Part shown: positions 46,253-54,529 of the stretch, in pieces
How the letters are laid out: the number at the start of each line of letters is the position of its first letter
How positions within the stretch are numbered: the first letter of the stretch is position 1
Program-made: the position numbers and the translations under genes
Notes under the pieces: model-generated
Databases searched by the model: none
What the model saw: the letters and a program-made list of their open reading frames with translations, nothing else
Told to the model about the DNA's origin: nothing
Origin: an uncultured Sphingomonadaceae bacterium
GTDB lineage: Bacteria > Pseudomonadota > Alphaproteobacteria > Sphingomonadales > Sphingomonadaceae
Length of the DNA: 64,000 bases
Reading direction: 5' to 3'
NCBI GenBank assembly: GCA_938050045.1
Contig: CALLJS010000013.1
Span: 1-64,000, forward strand

Positions 46253-46948
46253 TTAGATATTTGCTCCCCAAACAGCCTTTAATCGATCATCTCGACCGCA
46301 GCCATTACGGTATAAATTATAGCGTATCGGGTTCTTTTTATAATAATCTTGATGATAGTCTTCTGCGGGGTAAAATTTGCTTCTTGTCACAATTTGGGTT
46401 GCCAAATCTCGTTTGAAAAATTTCGCCAAATAGTCTTTAGAGGCTTTTGCCGCAGCTTTTTGTTTATTGCCCAATGGGAATATAGCGGCGCGGTAGCTCG
46501 AGCCTTTATCGCAAAATTGCCCACGGTCATCAAAAGGATCAACATTGGACCAAAATATTTTTAAGAGCTGTCCATAACGGACTTGGTTGGGATCAAAAGT
46601 GACCAAAATAGCCTCATAATGGCCCGTCGTTTCTGTAACAACTTCTTCATAAGTTGGATTTTTTGTAGAGCCGCCTGTATATCCTGAAACGACATTAATA
46701 ACGCCGCGAATTTTTTCAAAATCAGACTCGGCGCACCAAAAACAACCCATCGCAAAAATAGCGGTCTCATATTTTTCGGCCTCATTTTTTGAAGCGGGTG
46801 TTTTATGGGTGCTGCCGCTGAGCAGAATTGTGGAATGAGAAGCGGCTTGCAATGAATTTGATATAGGTGAAATCGTCACTAATAATATCGCTGCAAAAGC
46901 AACAATCATCGCCATTAAAGAGAGACGTAAAGTTTTAATCTTGCCCAT
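46253..46948 (-). CDS. msrA: Peptide methionine sulfoxide reductase MsrA, exported
   Basis: 231 residues. An N-terminal hydrophobic segment (about 8-28) plus linker suggests a signal peptide or anchor, so it may act in the periplasm. The MsrA domain starts near residue 60: ETAIFAMGCFWCAE with catalytic Cys69 in GCFWC, and the family signature GYTGGSTKNPTYEEV. It reduces methionine-S-sulfoxide in proteins. Upstream lies the decayed mobile-element region. Confidence 0.92.
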   Translation of the reverse strand: MGKIKTLRLSLMAMIVAFAAILLVTISPISNSLQAASHSTILLSGSTHKTPASKNEAEKYETAIFAMGCFWCAESDFEKIRGVINVVSGYTGGSTKNPTYEEVVTETTGHYEAILVTFDPNQVRYGQLLKIFWSNVDPFDDRGQFCDKGSSYRAAIFPLGNKQKAAAKASKDYLAKFFKRDLATQIVTRSKFYPAEDYHQDYYKKNPIRYNLYRNGCGRDDRLKAVWGANI

Positions 46949-47084
46949 TTGAAATCCATAATGTTTACTGTGTCATTGTGTAATTCGCGCATAAGCTTAA
47001 TATGGTTACAGATTATTGTATATCATATTGTATGATTATTTTATAGCAGGTTCGGGCGTATAGTAAATGCTTGGGCATATCGTT

Positions 47085-47556
47085 CTATATTGCGCCATCA
47101 ATCTCGTCCTTATCAGCACTATCATCACTATTTTGGCTAGCTTCATCATCGCGTTGATAACTATCGCTACAAGCAACGCTATCAGGCCTGACTTTAGCGG
47201 CAATTAATAGTAATTAGGGTGTCAGGCCTTCGTTATGGCACTGAAAGCGTAAATACCTTGCCGCCGCCTTTCAATAGCCCAAATATAGCAACTTTACCAG
47301 CAGCGCCGCGCCCTTGCTTGCCTTTTCTCACGCCCCCGAAATAACGCGCGTCCACCTCTACTTCACCTGCCAGTTCGGCTGTCTCTTCAATCAGGCGATC
47401 ATTTATTATCAGTCACAACTTATGATAAAAATTAGTCGCCGAAACCTTATTTATACCGACCAAAGAAGCCGCTGTTCTTGCGGCTGTCCCTGCAGTAAAG
47501 TGTTCAAGCAAGCGATTTGTCTGAAAATGAGAGAGTGTTGAATGCTTTAAACGCAT
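47085..47556 (-). pseudogene. IS1595-family transposase remnant (nonsense and frameshifted)
   Basis: On the minus strand from the ATG at 47556 the reading gives HSTLSHFQTNRLLEHFTAGT...ARTAASLVGINKV, the N-terminal part of ISXO2-type transposases. An in-frame TGA at 47413-47415 interrupts, then reading continues to EVEVDARYFGGVRKGKQG (the DDE-type domain) and stops at 47233. The +1 frame then resumes with KVRPDSVACSDSYQRDDE. So the gene has one nonsense codon, one frameshift and a lost C-terminal part. A GGGGCTGACC-like end at 47595-47586 may be a transposon terminus. It lies beside tRNA-Arg. Confidence 0.85.
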
Positions 47557-47627
47557 GAAATATACCTAATGAGTTAAATCTCATAGGTCAGCCCCTAAAA
47601 AAATATATCTATCTATCAGTGGTTTAA

Positions 47628-47704
47628 TGGTGCGCCCGGCAGGACTCGAACCTGCTGCCTCAAGATTAGAAGTCTCGCGCTCTATCCAGATGAGCTACGG
47701 GCGC
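47628..47704 (-). tRNA. tRNA-Arg (anticodon TCT), CCA encoded
   Basis: Minus-strand cloverleaf: acceptor GCGCCCG pairs with CGGGCGC, discriminator A then CCA at 47630-47628. The anticodon stem CGAGA/TCTTG (one G-T pair) frames loop CTTCTAA with anticodon TCT for arginine AGA codons. The T-arm GCAGG-TTCGAGT-CCTGC is standard. It is a frequent phage/island attachment gene and here has wrecks on both sides. Confidence 0.95.
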
Positions 47705-47762
47705 ATGTAACGGAAACCCCCGCAAACATTGACATTTCCGATAGTGAGTAATGATTATCATG

Positions 47763-48235
47763 TCAACCGTTCGACGGTATTTGCGTCGAACGTTCGACGT
47801 TTTTAGCCATATCGGTAATTTCGGATGATCTTATGATAGCCTCTGCCACACCTAAAATGGCAAAGCGGCTGTTGTGTGGAAGGTAAGTATCTAGGATTGT
47901 TTGCGTATAATTAATGCTATGGCCGCTAATCGCTGCTATCCAGGGTATCGGTACTTCCATTTCGGCGTAATAGCACATGCCAGTGCGTCGTAAGTCTCGA
48001 AATTGGCTATTGCGAATATGTTTGGCCAATCGCCAATCGCGCTTTTCCATTGCTTGTTCCCATGCTATGCTGCGGATCTTCGCAAAACGTTTTTGGAATA
48101 GGCGTTGGGGTAGCTGCGGCTTGCCGTATCATCGGCCAATATTGGCAAGGTCGGTACCTGGCGGCGGCTGTTTGATTGAATAAGAAGTTCAACTTTTTCG
48201 CTAATATTAGGGGGGACAGGTGCGTGTATACTCCC
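47763..48235 (-). pseudogene. Tyrosine recombinase (phage integrase) remnant
   Basis: The C-terminal catalytic part of an integrase. From about 48130 down, the frame reads KPQLPQRLFQKRFAKIRSIA, then FRDLRRTGMCYYAEMEVP (catalytic Arg in RDLRRTG), SGHSINYTQT (His) and ILDTYLPHN (the Tyr nucleophile). One base earlier in frame, the upstream reading SEKVELLIQSNSRRQVPTLPILADDT continues (given in parts: LLIQSNSRRQ, PTLPILADDT), so a one-base frameshift lies near 48125-48130. The N-terminal arm-binding and core-binding domains are missing. Start codon absent; not functional. Confidence 0.82.
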
Positions 48236-48279
48236 CATAACCAGTTTGCATGGCTCTGCAAAGCGGCTAATGAGAAATT

Positions 48280-49008
48280 ATGAAAAAAATATCAGAATCG
48301 CCCCACAATAGCGCAATATCTAGCCCGCAATTTCATTATTATGACTATGTCATGGCCGCATTTGTGACCATATTACTGCTTTCTAATGTTCTGGGCGCGG
48401 CAAAGCAAACTTATATAACCATTTTTGATGAGAGTTATATTTACGGTGCAGGGATATTATTTTTCCCCATTGGTTATGTTATTGGCGACATATTGACCGA
48501 AGTTTATGGCTATGCGCGCGCACGGCGGGTGATATGGGTTGGTTTTGCGGCACTCATATTCATGGCCTTTATGAGCTGGGTAGTCGTTAAACTTCCGCCT
48601 GCCGATGGTTGGACTGGTCAGGGTGCCTATGACGAAGTTTTTGGGCAAGTCCCGCGCATTGTGTTCGCATCTATAGCTGCATTTTGGGCGGGGGAGTTTG
48701 TGAACAGCTATGTCATGGCGCGTATGAAAATATGGACGCAAGGCAAGCATCTTTGGTCGCGCACGATTGGTTCAACATTTGTTGGGCAGGGCGTCGATAG
48801 TTTGATATTTTATCCGCTAGCATTTTTGGGCAAATGGGAGACACAAACCCTTTTCATAGTGATGATAACCAATTGGTTGCTAAAATTGGTATGGGAAGTT
48901 TTGTTAACGCCTCTTACCTATAAGGCGGTTTCATTTTTAAAATCGCGCGAAAATATTGATATTTTTGACCATGACACTAATTTCACGCCGTTCCAAACCA
49001 AGATATAA
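48280..49008 (+). CDS. Queuosine precursor transporter (YhhQ/VUT family)
   Basis: A 242-residue inner-membrane protein with six or more predicted helices (first near 29-50, LLSNVLGAA). YGAGILFFPIGYVIGDILTEVYGY is the family signature; EYGYARARRVIW follows. VUT/YhhQ proteins import queuine or preQ0/preQ1 for tRNA queuosine. The gene begins just after the integrase remnant, so its promoter must lie in that wreck or in the 45 bp between. A preQ1 riboswitch was looked for and not seen. Confidence 0.88.
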   Translation: MKKISESPHNSAISSPQFHYYDYVMAAFVTILLLSNVLGAAKQTYITIFDESYIYGAGILFFPIGYVIGDILTEVYGYARARRVIWVGFAALIFMAFMSWVVVKLPPADGWTGQGAYDEVFGQVPRIVFASIAAFWAGEFVNSYVMARMKIWTQGKHLWSRTIGSTFVGQGVDSLIFYPLAFLGKWETQTLFIVMITNWLLKLVWEVLLTPLTYKAVSFLKSRENIDIFDHDTNFTPFQTKI

Positions 49009-49023
49009 GGCCAAAATACGCAT

Positions 49024-49380
49024 ATGTTCCACGATATAAAACGCTTGATAATTGAAGTGACCCTATTGTCTAGGGATGCGATGCACATCCATGTTGGAAT
49101 GGCTATATTTTTGTTGATTTGGCTATTGTGGCGTTGGCGCGGTGCGCGTTTTTTTGCTTGGCTTGGCGCATTATTTGCGGCCATAAGCGGAGAATGGCTC
49201 GACCATATTGCCCTAACCAATACTATCACCAGTGCGGTTTGGATTGAGCATTGGAAAGACCTGTTCAGCACCATGCTCTGGCCAACCATATTGGCGGTTT
49301 TTATTGGTTTTTTACCCTATGTTAGCCGCAAGAAAAAAGAAGCTATCCAACAAAATAATGAACGCACAGAAGATCAATAA
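49024..49380 (+). CDS. Small membrane protein (hypothetical)
   Basis: A 118-residue protein with three hydrophobic helices (about 22-40, 44-60, 85-103), basic ends, and a polar C-terminal tail (KKKEAIQQNNERTEDQ). It follows the transporter by 15 nt and may be co-transcribed. It does not match a family I recognise with confidence, so no function is proposed. Confidence 0.65.
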   Translation: MFHDIKRLIIEVTLLSRDAMHIHVGMAIFLLIWLLWRWRGARFFAWLGALFAAISGEWLDHIALTNTITSAVWIEHWKDLFSTMLWPTILAVFIGFLPYVSRKKKEAIQQNNERTEDQ

Positions 49381-49381
49381 T

Positions 49382-50044
49382 TCATATTAATTCTTTGACA
49401 AGCGAGTGAAATAATTTCTGACCGTCAATGCCGCCATGTTTGCTATCCACTGCGCGTTCAGGGTGCGGCATCATTCCTAAAACATTGCCCGCTTTATTGA
49501 TAATTCCTGCAATATTTGCTATTGAACCATTAACATCTTCAGCATAACGAAAAGCAATACGGCCACTATCTTCTAGAGTTTTGATAGTCGCTTCATCGGC
49601 GAAATAATTACCATCATGATGGGCTATTGGGATTGAAATAATCTCATCATCGGCATAGCCCTTGGTGAATAATGTGTCCTTATTAACGCGCAATTGAACA
49701 TCGCGGCAAATGAAGTTTTGGCTCGCATTGCGCATTAAAGCACCAGGCAATAGACCGCTTTCTGTCAATATTTGAAATCCGTTGCAAACTCCAAGGATTG
49801 GAACGCCGCGATTAGACGCCGCTATGATAGCTTTCATAACAGGGGAACGCGCCGCCATTGCTCCAGAGCGCAGATAGTCACCATATGAAAAACCACCGGG
49901 TATGGCAATAAATTCTATATCTTTGGCTAAATCAGCATCGCCGTGCCAATGCAGCAGTGTCTTGGCTCCCATGACTTGCTCTAGCGCCACTTTCATATCG
50001 CGATCACAATTAGACCCTGGAAATTGAATGACAGCAGCTTTCAT
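49382..50044 (-). CDS. purQ: Phosphoribosylformylglycinamidine synthase glutaminase subunit PurQ
   Basis: A 220-residue class I glutamine amidotransferase that supplies ammonia to PurL for FGAM synthesis in purine biosynthesis. The nucleophile is Cys87 in [11 protein letters not shown], with the His-Glu pair in MPHPERAVD. It forms the small-PurL complex with PurS (next gene) and PurL (not in this window). The 42-bp spacing to purS suggests one transcript. Confidence 0.95.
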   Translation of the reverse strand: MKAAVIQFPGSNCDRDMKVALEQVMGAKTLLHWHGDADLAKDIEFIAIPGGFSYGDYLRSGAMAARSPVMKAIIAASNRGVPILGVCNGFQILTESGLLPGALMRNASQNFICRDVQLRVNKDTLFTKGYADDEIISIPIAHHDGNYFADEATIKTLEDSGRIAFRYAEDVNGSIANIAGIINKAGNVLGMMPHPERAVDSKHGGIDGQKLFHSLVKELI

Positions 50045-50086
50045 GATTAATGCTTTCTATAGCCAAATCTTGGTGGTGAAAATTGA

Positions 50087-50317
50087 TTAATTGCGTTCTA
50101 TTTCAAAATTTTCAATGACGGTGTTGGCGAGCAATTTTTTGCACATATCTTGCACATCTTCATCGCGCACATTTTCATCAACATCTAATTCGATTAAACG
50201 GCCAGCACGAACATCACTCACGCCGTCGAAACCCAATCCTTCTAAGGCATGGTGAATTGCTTTGCCTTGGGGGTCAAGCACACCATTTTTCAAAGTCACA
50301 AATACTCTAATTTTCAT
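50087..50317 (-). CDS. purS: Phosphoribosylformylglycinamidine synthase subunit PurS
   Basis: 76 residues from MKIRVFVTLKNGVLDPQG, the usual PurS beginning; an upstream ATG adds only MVDS. KAIHHALEGLGFDGVSDVRAG (given in part as LGFDGVSDVRAG) is the typical core. PurS structures the PurLQS complex. GGGATGG precedes the start. It lies 42 bp from purQ and 62 bp from a large M16 protease gene. Confidence 0.93.
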   Translation of the reverse strand: MKIRVFVTLKNGVLDPQGKAIHHALEGLGFDGVSDVRAGRLIELDVDENVRDEDVQDMCKKLLANTVIENFEIERN

Positions 50318-50391
50318 AGAATCTACCATCCCAGATGCTTATTTATTTACGGCGAATATATCAGCACCCACCCTCATTCAAGAGATATTCT

Positions 50392-53373
50392 TCACTCTTT
50401 TTCTTTTGGCAAAGTAAAGCTCTCTGGAATAGCGCGAAATGTGAATGAATCGCGCGTTAAATATTTCTTGGCGGCATTCCAAATATCCTCGCGCGTGATA
50501 GAGCGATAGGTTTTTTCGTCGATGAGAAATCTATCAAGCCAAATTTTTTCTGTTTGCGCTGTATCAACGATACCCACCCATGTATTGTTGCGCAAACGCC
50601 AATCTTTATATCTCTCAAACCGAGGTTTGCGGGCGCGCTCAAAAATGTCTTGCGCGGGCATATTTGCAATGACATCGGCGACGACTTCATCAATAGTTTG
50701 CTCAATCAAATCTAATTTCTCAACGTCTCCCGATGTGCCGATAGTAAAACTGCCGCGTCCTTTATAGATGTAGCTCATGGAAGAACGCACGCTAGAGCCA
50801 TAGGTTGAGCCTAATTTTTCGCGCAATTCTTCGTTTAGGTTTAGATTGATAATATCGGCGAGCAATCCCATGGTGAGATCAAGCTTGAAATTGCTATCAT
50901 CATCGGTGATCCAAATTCGCCGCCAAGCGAGCTGATCTGACTCTCCTTTATGCGTCACATTATAGGTGTCAAATTTGGTCGAATAATCGGCGATCCTCTG
51001 TTCGTCATAGGTTGGAATATCTGTTTTTCGCGCAGGCAACGCCCCAAATGTCCTCGCAACAACAGCGATAGCATCTTCTTCGGATATATCGCCTACTATT
51101 CCAATTTCTACGGCATTGGTTTTTAGGGCCTCGCCAAGGGCATTGCGTAATTGATCAAAATTTACGGCATTCCAAGCTTCTTCGCTTTGCAATGAAAAAC
51201 GAGGGTCATTATCCGTCATAATTTTGTTTATAGCAATGGATAAGGCGCGGCTTGGGGTAATATCTAATCGATCAAAAAATTCGCTAAAGTTACGTTTATA
51301 TATTCTGATTGCTTCTTCGCGATAGCCAGGGTCCGTTGTATAGGCTGCTAGTAATTGCATTTGGAGCAAGAGGTCATCAGGGGCAACGGCTCCATATTTA
51401 CCAAAATATTCGGTTGATGTTCTAAAGCTTGGTGAAGCAGTTGTACCAAGTGTAACAGAGCGTAGTTCATCAATATCATGCTGCCCTAACGCTGCCGTGG
51501 TAAAAATACTGTCCATTAAATCGGATAAAATAATTTCATCTTTGTCAAAATGAAAGCTACCACCATCTATGCGCAAGGAATAGCGGACGCGATTATCTTC
51601 ATAGTCGGTTGATTTAATATTGAGCTTCACACCATTTTCAAAGCTAAGGGTGCGAATATCAAGACCATCTATGCGACTATCTTTTGCTATTTTTCCCGCG
51701 TCACCAAAATCGGTATACGCAAAAACAACTTCTTTTTTCTCTTCTAGCGGCTCGGCTGGTTCGGATAGGCTTTTCTGAAAAGAAGATATTAAATCTAATT
51801 GGATTTCATCTATCTTGTTTCTATCAGCTTCGCTTAACTCTGTTTCTTCATTATCGCTGGTCTTTGTATCAAAACTGGCTTTAGTAACAGCCGTTGCGGC
51901 ATCTCCATTGGCATCAAAATTTTGCGCATAAATATTTTTGGTGGTCAGATATATAAGGGGTTCTTGTAATTGGCTGAACCAAAATTTAAACTCTTTATGA
52001 ATAGCATCGGGTTGTAAAAATGGTTTGATTTGTAGCCAAATCAACTGGTTTTGCCGGCTATTATTGATTATATCTTCGGTTTTCCCGCTCAAAACTCTAG
52101 CATATCCAGAGCTTGGTCGGGTGGCTTCAGATTTGATTGCATTGCTGATTTGGTTGTCAAATTCTTTGATAATTTCATCTACTTCGTTTTTTTGAAATCC
52201 ATATTCCAAAGCACTATTTATATGTTTTTGAATGAAGGGGATCATGGCTTTACGGCTGCCATCTTTGCCACCTATTCCATATCCTATCGAAGCGTAATTA
52301 TCGCAATTATTAAGAGAGAAACGGACACCCGCGCTTGTTATTGGAATATCTTTCGCGCGTAATTCTCTATTGATGCGGTTGGAAATGATCGAACTGGCTA
52401 ATGTCATTTTCAAAGTTAATATGCCGCGATCGATTCCTTGGTGTCTTTTTGTGTCGGCAATATATTGCTGAGCTAGCAACCCTTCGGAAATGCTGGGATG
52501 GGTAAAAACTCTCGCTTCAGCTTTTCGGCTTGTATCAATTTTGCATGTGTCAAAGCGACCTAAAGAACGACTTTCGCCTTGCCATGAAGCAAATTTCTCG
52601 ACGATCATTTTTTCGATTTTCACAGGATCTACTGGACCTACAACTACCAATTTCGTGCGATCAGGGGTGTAATAGCGTTTATAGAGATTTTTCATCCGTT
52701 CCGCAGGCGCATTTTTTAATATTTCTTCTGTGCCAATAGGATAACGATTGGAGAAATATGTGTTGGGCAGCAATAATTCGTTGATGGCGCGGCCGCTTCT
52801 CGCTTGGAAATTTTCGCGGACTCGCTTTTCTTCTAATATGACACCGCGTTCCCGTTCTACGGCTTCTGGGTTAAACATTATTTCGCTGGCAGTTTCGCGC
52901 ATAAGAAAGAGCGATTGATCCAATGTTTCGGGATCAAGGTTGGGGATGTTGAGCTTATATCGAGTTTGTGTATATCCTGTCGATGCATTGGTATCTGAAC
53001 CAAATGAGAGACCCAAACGTTCCAATATTTTTGTCATTTCGCCTTCGGGAACATTGGTCGTTCCATTAAAAGCCATATGTTCGATAAAATGCGCGAGACC
53101 AAGTTCATCATCGGTCTCTGCCGCTGACCCAAAATCAATCGCCATGCGCAATAATATTTGATTTTGTGGGCGATTATTGGTCTTAATGGCATAGGTAAGG
53201 CCATTGTCTAATGCCCCATAGATAATCGTATCATCGGGCGTAAATTCTGATTTCTCGCTATTCCATGCTGCTGTGCGCGTTGCTCCAGCGGGTGCTTCGG
53301 ACGCATGAACATTGATAGGGGTTAATGCGAGGGCGGCTATGCCAAATAAATGGCAGAAAAATTTATTATACAT
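50392..53373 (-). CDS. Periplasmic M16 family zinc metalloprotease
   Basis: 993 residues. The signal peptide is 1-24 (cleavage near VHA-S). Zinc motif HFIEH (H95, E98, H99) and the downstream ERERGVILEEKR block (Glu ligand) mark an active N-terminal half; the second half from about residue 580 lacks it. PqqL/insulinase-like. It interrupts the expected purC-purS spacing, with purS 62 bp downstream and purC 121 bp upstream. The C-terminal end FTFRAIPESFTLPKEKE is polar. Confidence 0.9.
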   Translation of the reverse strand: MYNKFFCHLFGIAALALTPINVHASEAPAGATRTAAWNSEKSEFTPDDTIIYGALDNGLTYAIKTNNRPQNQILLRMAIDFGSAAETDDELGLAHFIEHMAFNGTTNVPEGEMTKILERLGLSFGSDTNASTGYTQTRYKLNIPNLDPETLDQSLFLMRETASEIMFNPEAVERERGVILEEKRVRENFQARSGRAINELLLPNTYFSNRYPIGTEEILKNAPAERMKNLYKRYYTPDRTKLVVVGPVDPVKIEKMIVEKFASWQGESRSLGRFDTCKIDTSRKAEARVFTHPSISEGLLAQQYIADTKRHQGIDRGILTLKMTLASSIISNRINRELRAKDIPITSAGVRFSLNNCDNYASIGYGIGGKDGSRKAMIPFIQKHINSALEYGFQKNEVDEIIKEFDNQISNAIKSEATRPSSGYARVLSGKTEDIINNSRQNQLIWLQIKPFLQPDAIHKEFKFWFSQLQEPLIYLTTKNIYAQNFDANGDAATAVTKASFDTKTSDNEETELSEADRNKIDEIQLDLISSFQKSLSEPAEPLEEKKEVVFAYTDFGDAGKIAKDSRIDGLDIRTLSFENGVKLNIKSTDYEDNRVRYSLRIDGGSFHFDKDEIILSDLMDSIFTTAALGQHDIDELRSVTLGTTASPSFRTSTEYFGKYGAVAPDDLLLQMQLLAAYTTDPGYREEAIRIYKRNFSEFFDRLDITPSRALSIAINKIMTDNDPRFSLQSEEAWNAVNFDQLRNALGEALKTNAVEIGIVGDISEEDAIAVVARTFGALPARKTDIPTYDEQRIADYSTKFDTYNVTHKGESDQLAWRRIWITDDDSNFKLDLTMGLLADIINLNLNEELREKLGSTYGSSVRSSMSYIYKGRGSFTIGTSGDVEKLDLIEQTIDEVVADVIANMPAQDIFERARKPRFERYKDWRLRNNTWVGIVDTAQTEKIWLDRFLIDEKTYRSITREDIWNAAKKYLTRDSFTFRAIPESFTLPKEKE

Positions 53374-53494
53374 CTTAGTAGATAATAGTTATTATAATAA
53401 AAACGCAAGCAATATTTTTGTAACTGTAAATTGCTCTCACGGCCATTAGCTTGGTTATGGATTTTAATATTTATGTATAAAAATTAATTAGGTT

Positions 53495-54271
53495 TTATTT
53501 GCCTTTTTTGGCGCGGTGATGCTCCATATCCAATACATCGGCATCGCTCTCTTCGGGCAGCAGGCCAAGACGTCTCGCAACTTCTTGATAGGCTTCTTCT
53601 TCGCCGCCCAAATCTCTACGGAAACGGTCTTTGTCCAATTTTTCATTGGTTTCCATATCCCACAGACGACAGCCATCGGGGCTAATCTCATCGGCCAAAA
53701 TTATCCTTGAAAAATCACCATCAAAGAGGCGGCCAAATTCTAACTTAAAGTCTATCAGTCTGATTCCAATAGCCGCAAACATCCCAGACATGAAATCATT
53801 GATGCGGATCGCCATAGCGGCGATGTCCTGCATTTCATCTTGGGTAGCCCAATTAAAGCAAGCGATATGTTCTTCGGCGATTAATGGATCACCCAGCGCG
53901 TCATCTTTATAGCAATATTCGAGCAAAGTATGCGGCAATTTTGTACCTTCTTCAACGCCCAATCTCTTGGTCAATGATCCTGCTGCAACATTGCGCACAA
54001 TCACTTCGATGGGAACAATCTCCACCTGCTTAACTAATTGTTCGCGCATGTTTAGACGGCGCAAAAAATGCGTTGGTATCCCAATTTGTGAGAGGCGTGT
54101 GAAAACATGCTCTGATATACGGTTGTTAATAACGCCCTTGCCATTAATAGTACCTTTTTTCTCAGCATTAAACGCCGTGGCATCATCTTTGAAATATTGA
54201 ATGATCGTGCCTGGCTCTGGGCCTTCGTATAAAATTTTGGCTTTGCCTTCATATATTTTACGGCGGTTCAT
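53495..54271 (-). CDS. purC: Phosphoribosylaminoimidazole-succinocarboxamide synthase
   Basis: A 258-residue SAICAR synthetase joining CAIR and aspartate in purine synthesis. Family motifs: [12 protein letters not shown] (8-19), [34 protein letters not shown], and [12 protein letters not shown]. It shares a divergent promoter region with parC, in which a 22-bp palindrome lies about 84 bp before its ATG. Confidence 0.95.
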   Translation of the reverse strand: MNRRKIYEGKAKILYEGPEPGTIIQYFKDDATAFNAEKKGTINGKGVINNRISEHVFTRLSQIGIPTHFLRRLNMREQLVKQVEIVPIEVIVRNVAAGSLTKRLGVEEGTKLPHTLLEYCYKDDALGDPLIAEEHIACFNWATQDEMQDIAAMAIRINDFMSGMFAAIGIRLIDFKLEFGRLFDGDFSRIILADEISPDGCRLWDMETNEKLDKDRFRRDLGGEEEAYQEVARRLGLLPEESDADVLDMEHHRAKKGK

Positions 54272-54354
54272 GATAATCCAATCTAATTAAGCATCACAGG
54301 CGATAAGAATTTTTAGAGACTCAATATTAATTCATCAGCTCGTTTAGGGGATAT

Positions 54355-54376
54355 TCAATGTTTGCGCAAACATTGA
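54355..54376. promoter_or_regulatory. 22-bp perfect palindrome, LacI-family-operator-like
   Basis: Perfect dyad with core TGTTTGCGCAAACA and arms TCAA/TTGA, about 84 bp upstream of purC and 154 bp upstream of parC. A central CG within GC-flanked T-rich arms is the layout of LacI-family operators. By simple base counts about 0.02 such palindromes are expected in 64 kb, so it is unlikely to be chance. Which gene it controls is unknown. Confidence 0.6.
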
Positions 54377-54529
54377 TGAACAGAAGATTTGGTTTATTTT
54401 TAGAACAATGTAGCCTTGGCCTATTTTTATCTAAAATAGCAGTGGATAAGATGCGGATAAAGTGGTTCAGCAACGCGCAACTCATATTTTTTCTACCCAC
54501 CGTCGAAAGGCGATGCTATTTAATGAATC

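Noticed and set aside
47314-47541. 75-residue plus-strand frame near tRNA-Arg
   Set aside because: Antisense to the IS1595 transposase remnant, which explains the open reading.
47977-48183. 68-residue plus-strand frame before the transporter
   Set aside because: Antisense to the integrase remnant.
48180-48279. preQ1 riboswitch before the queuosine-precursor transporter
   Set aside because: The region has a possible GGGGG/CCCC pairing but lacks a recognisable preQ1 aptamer core.
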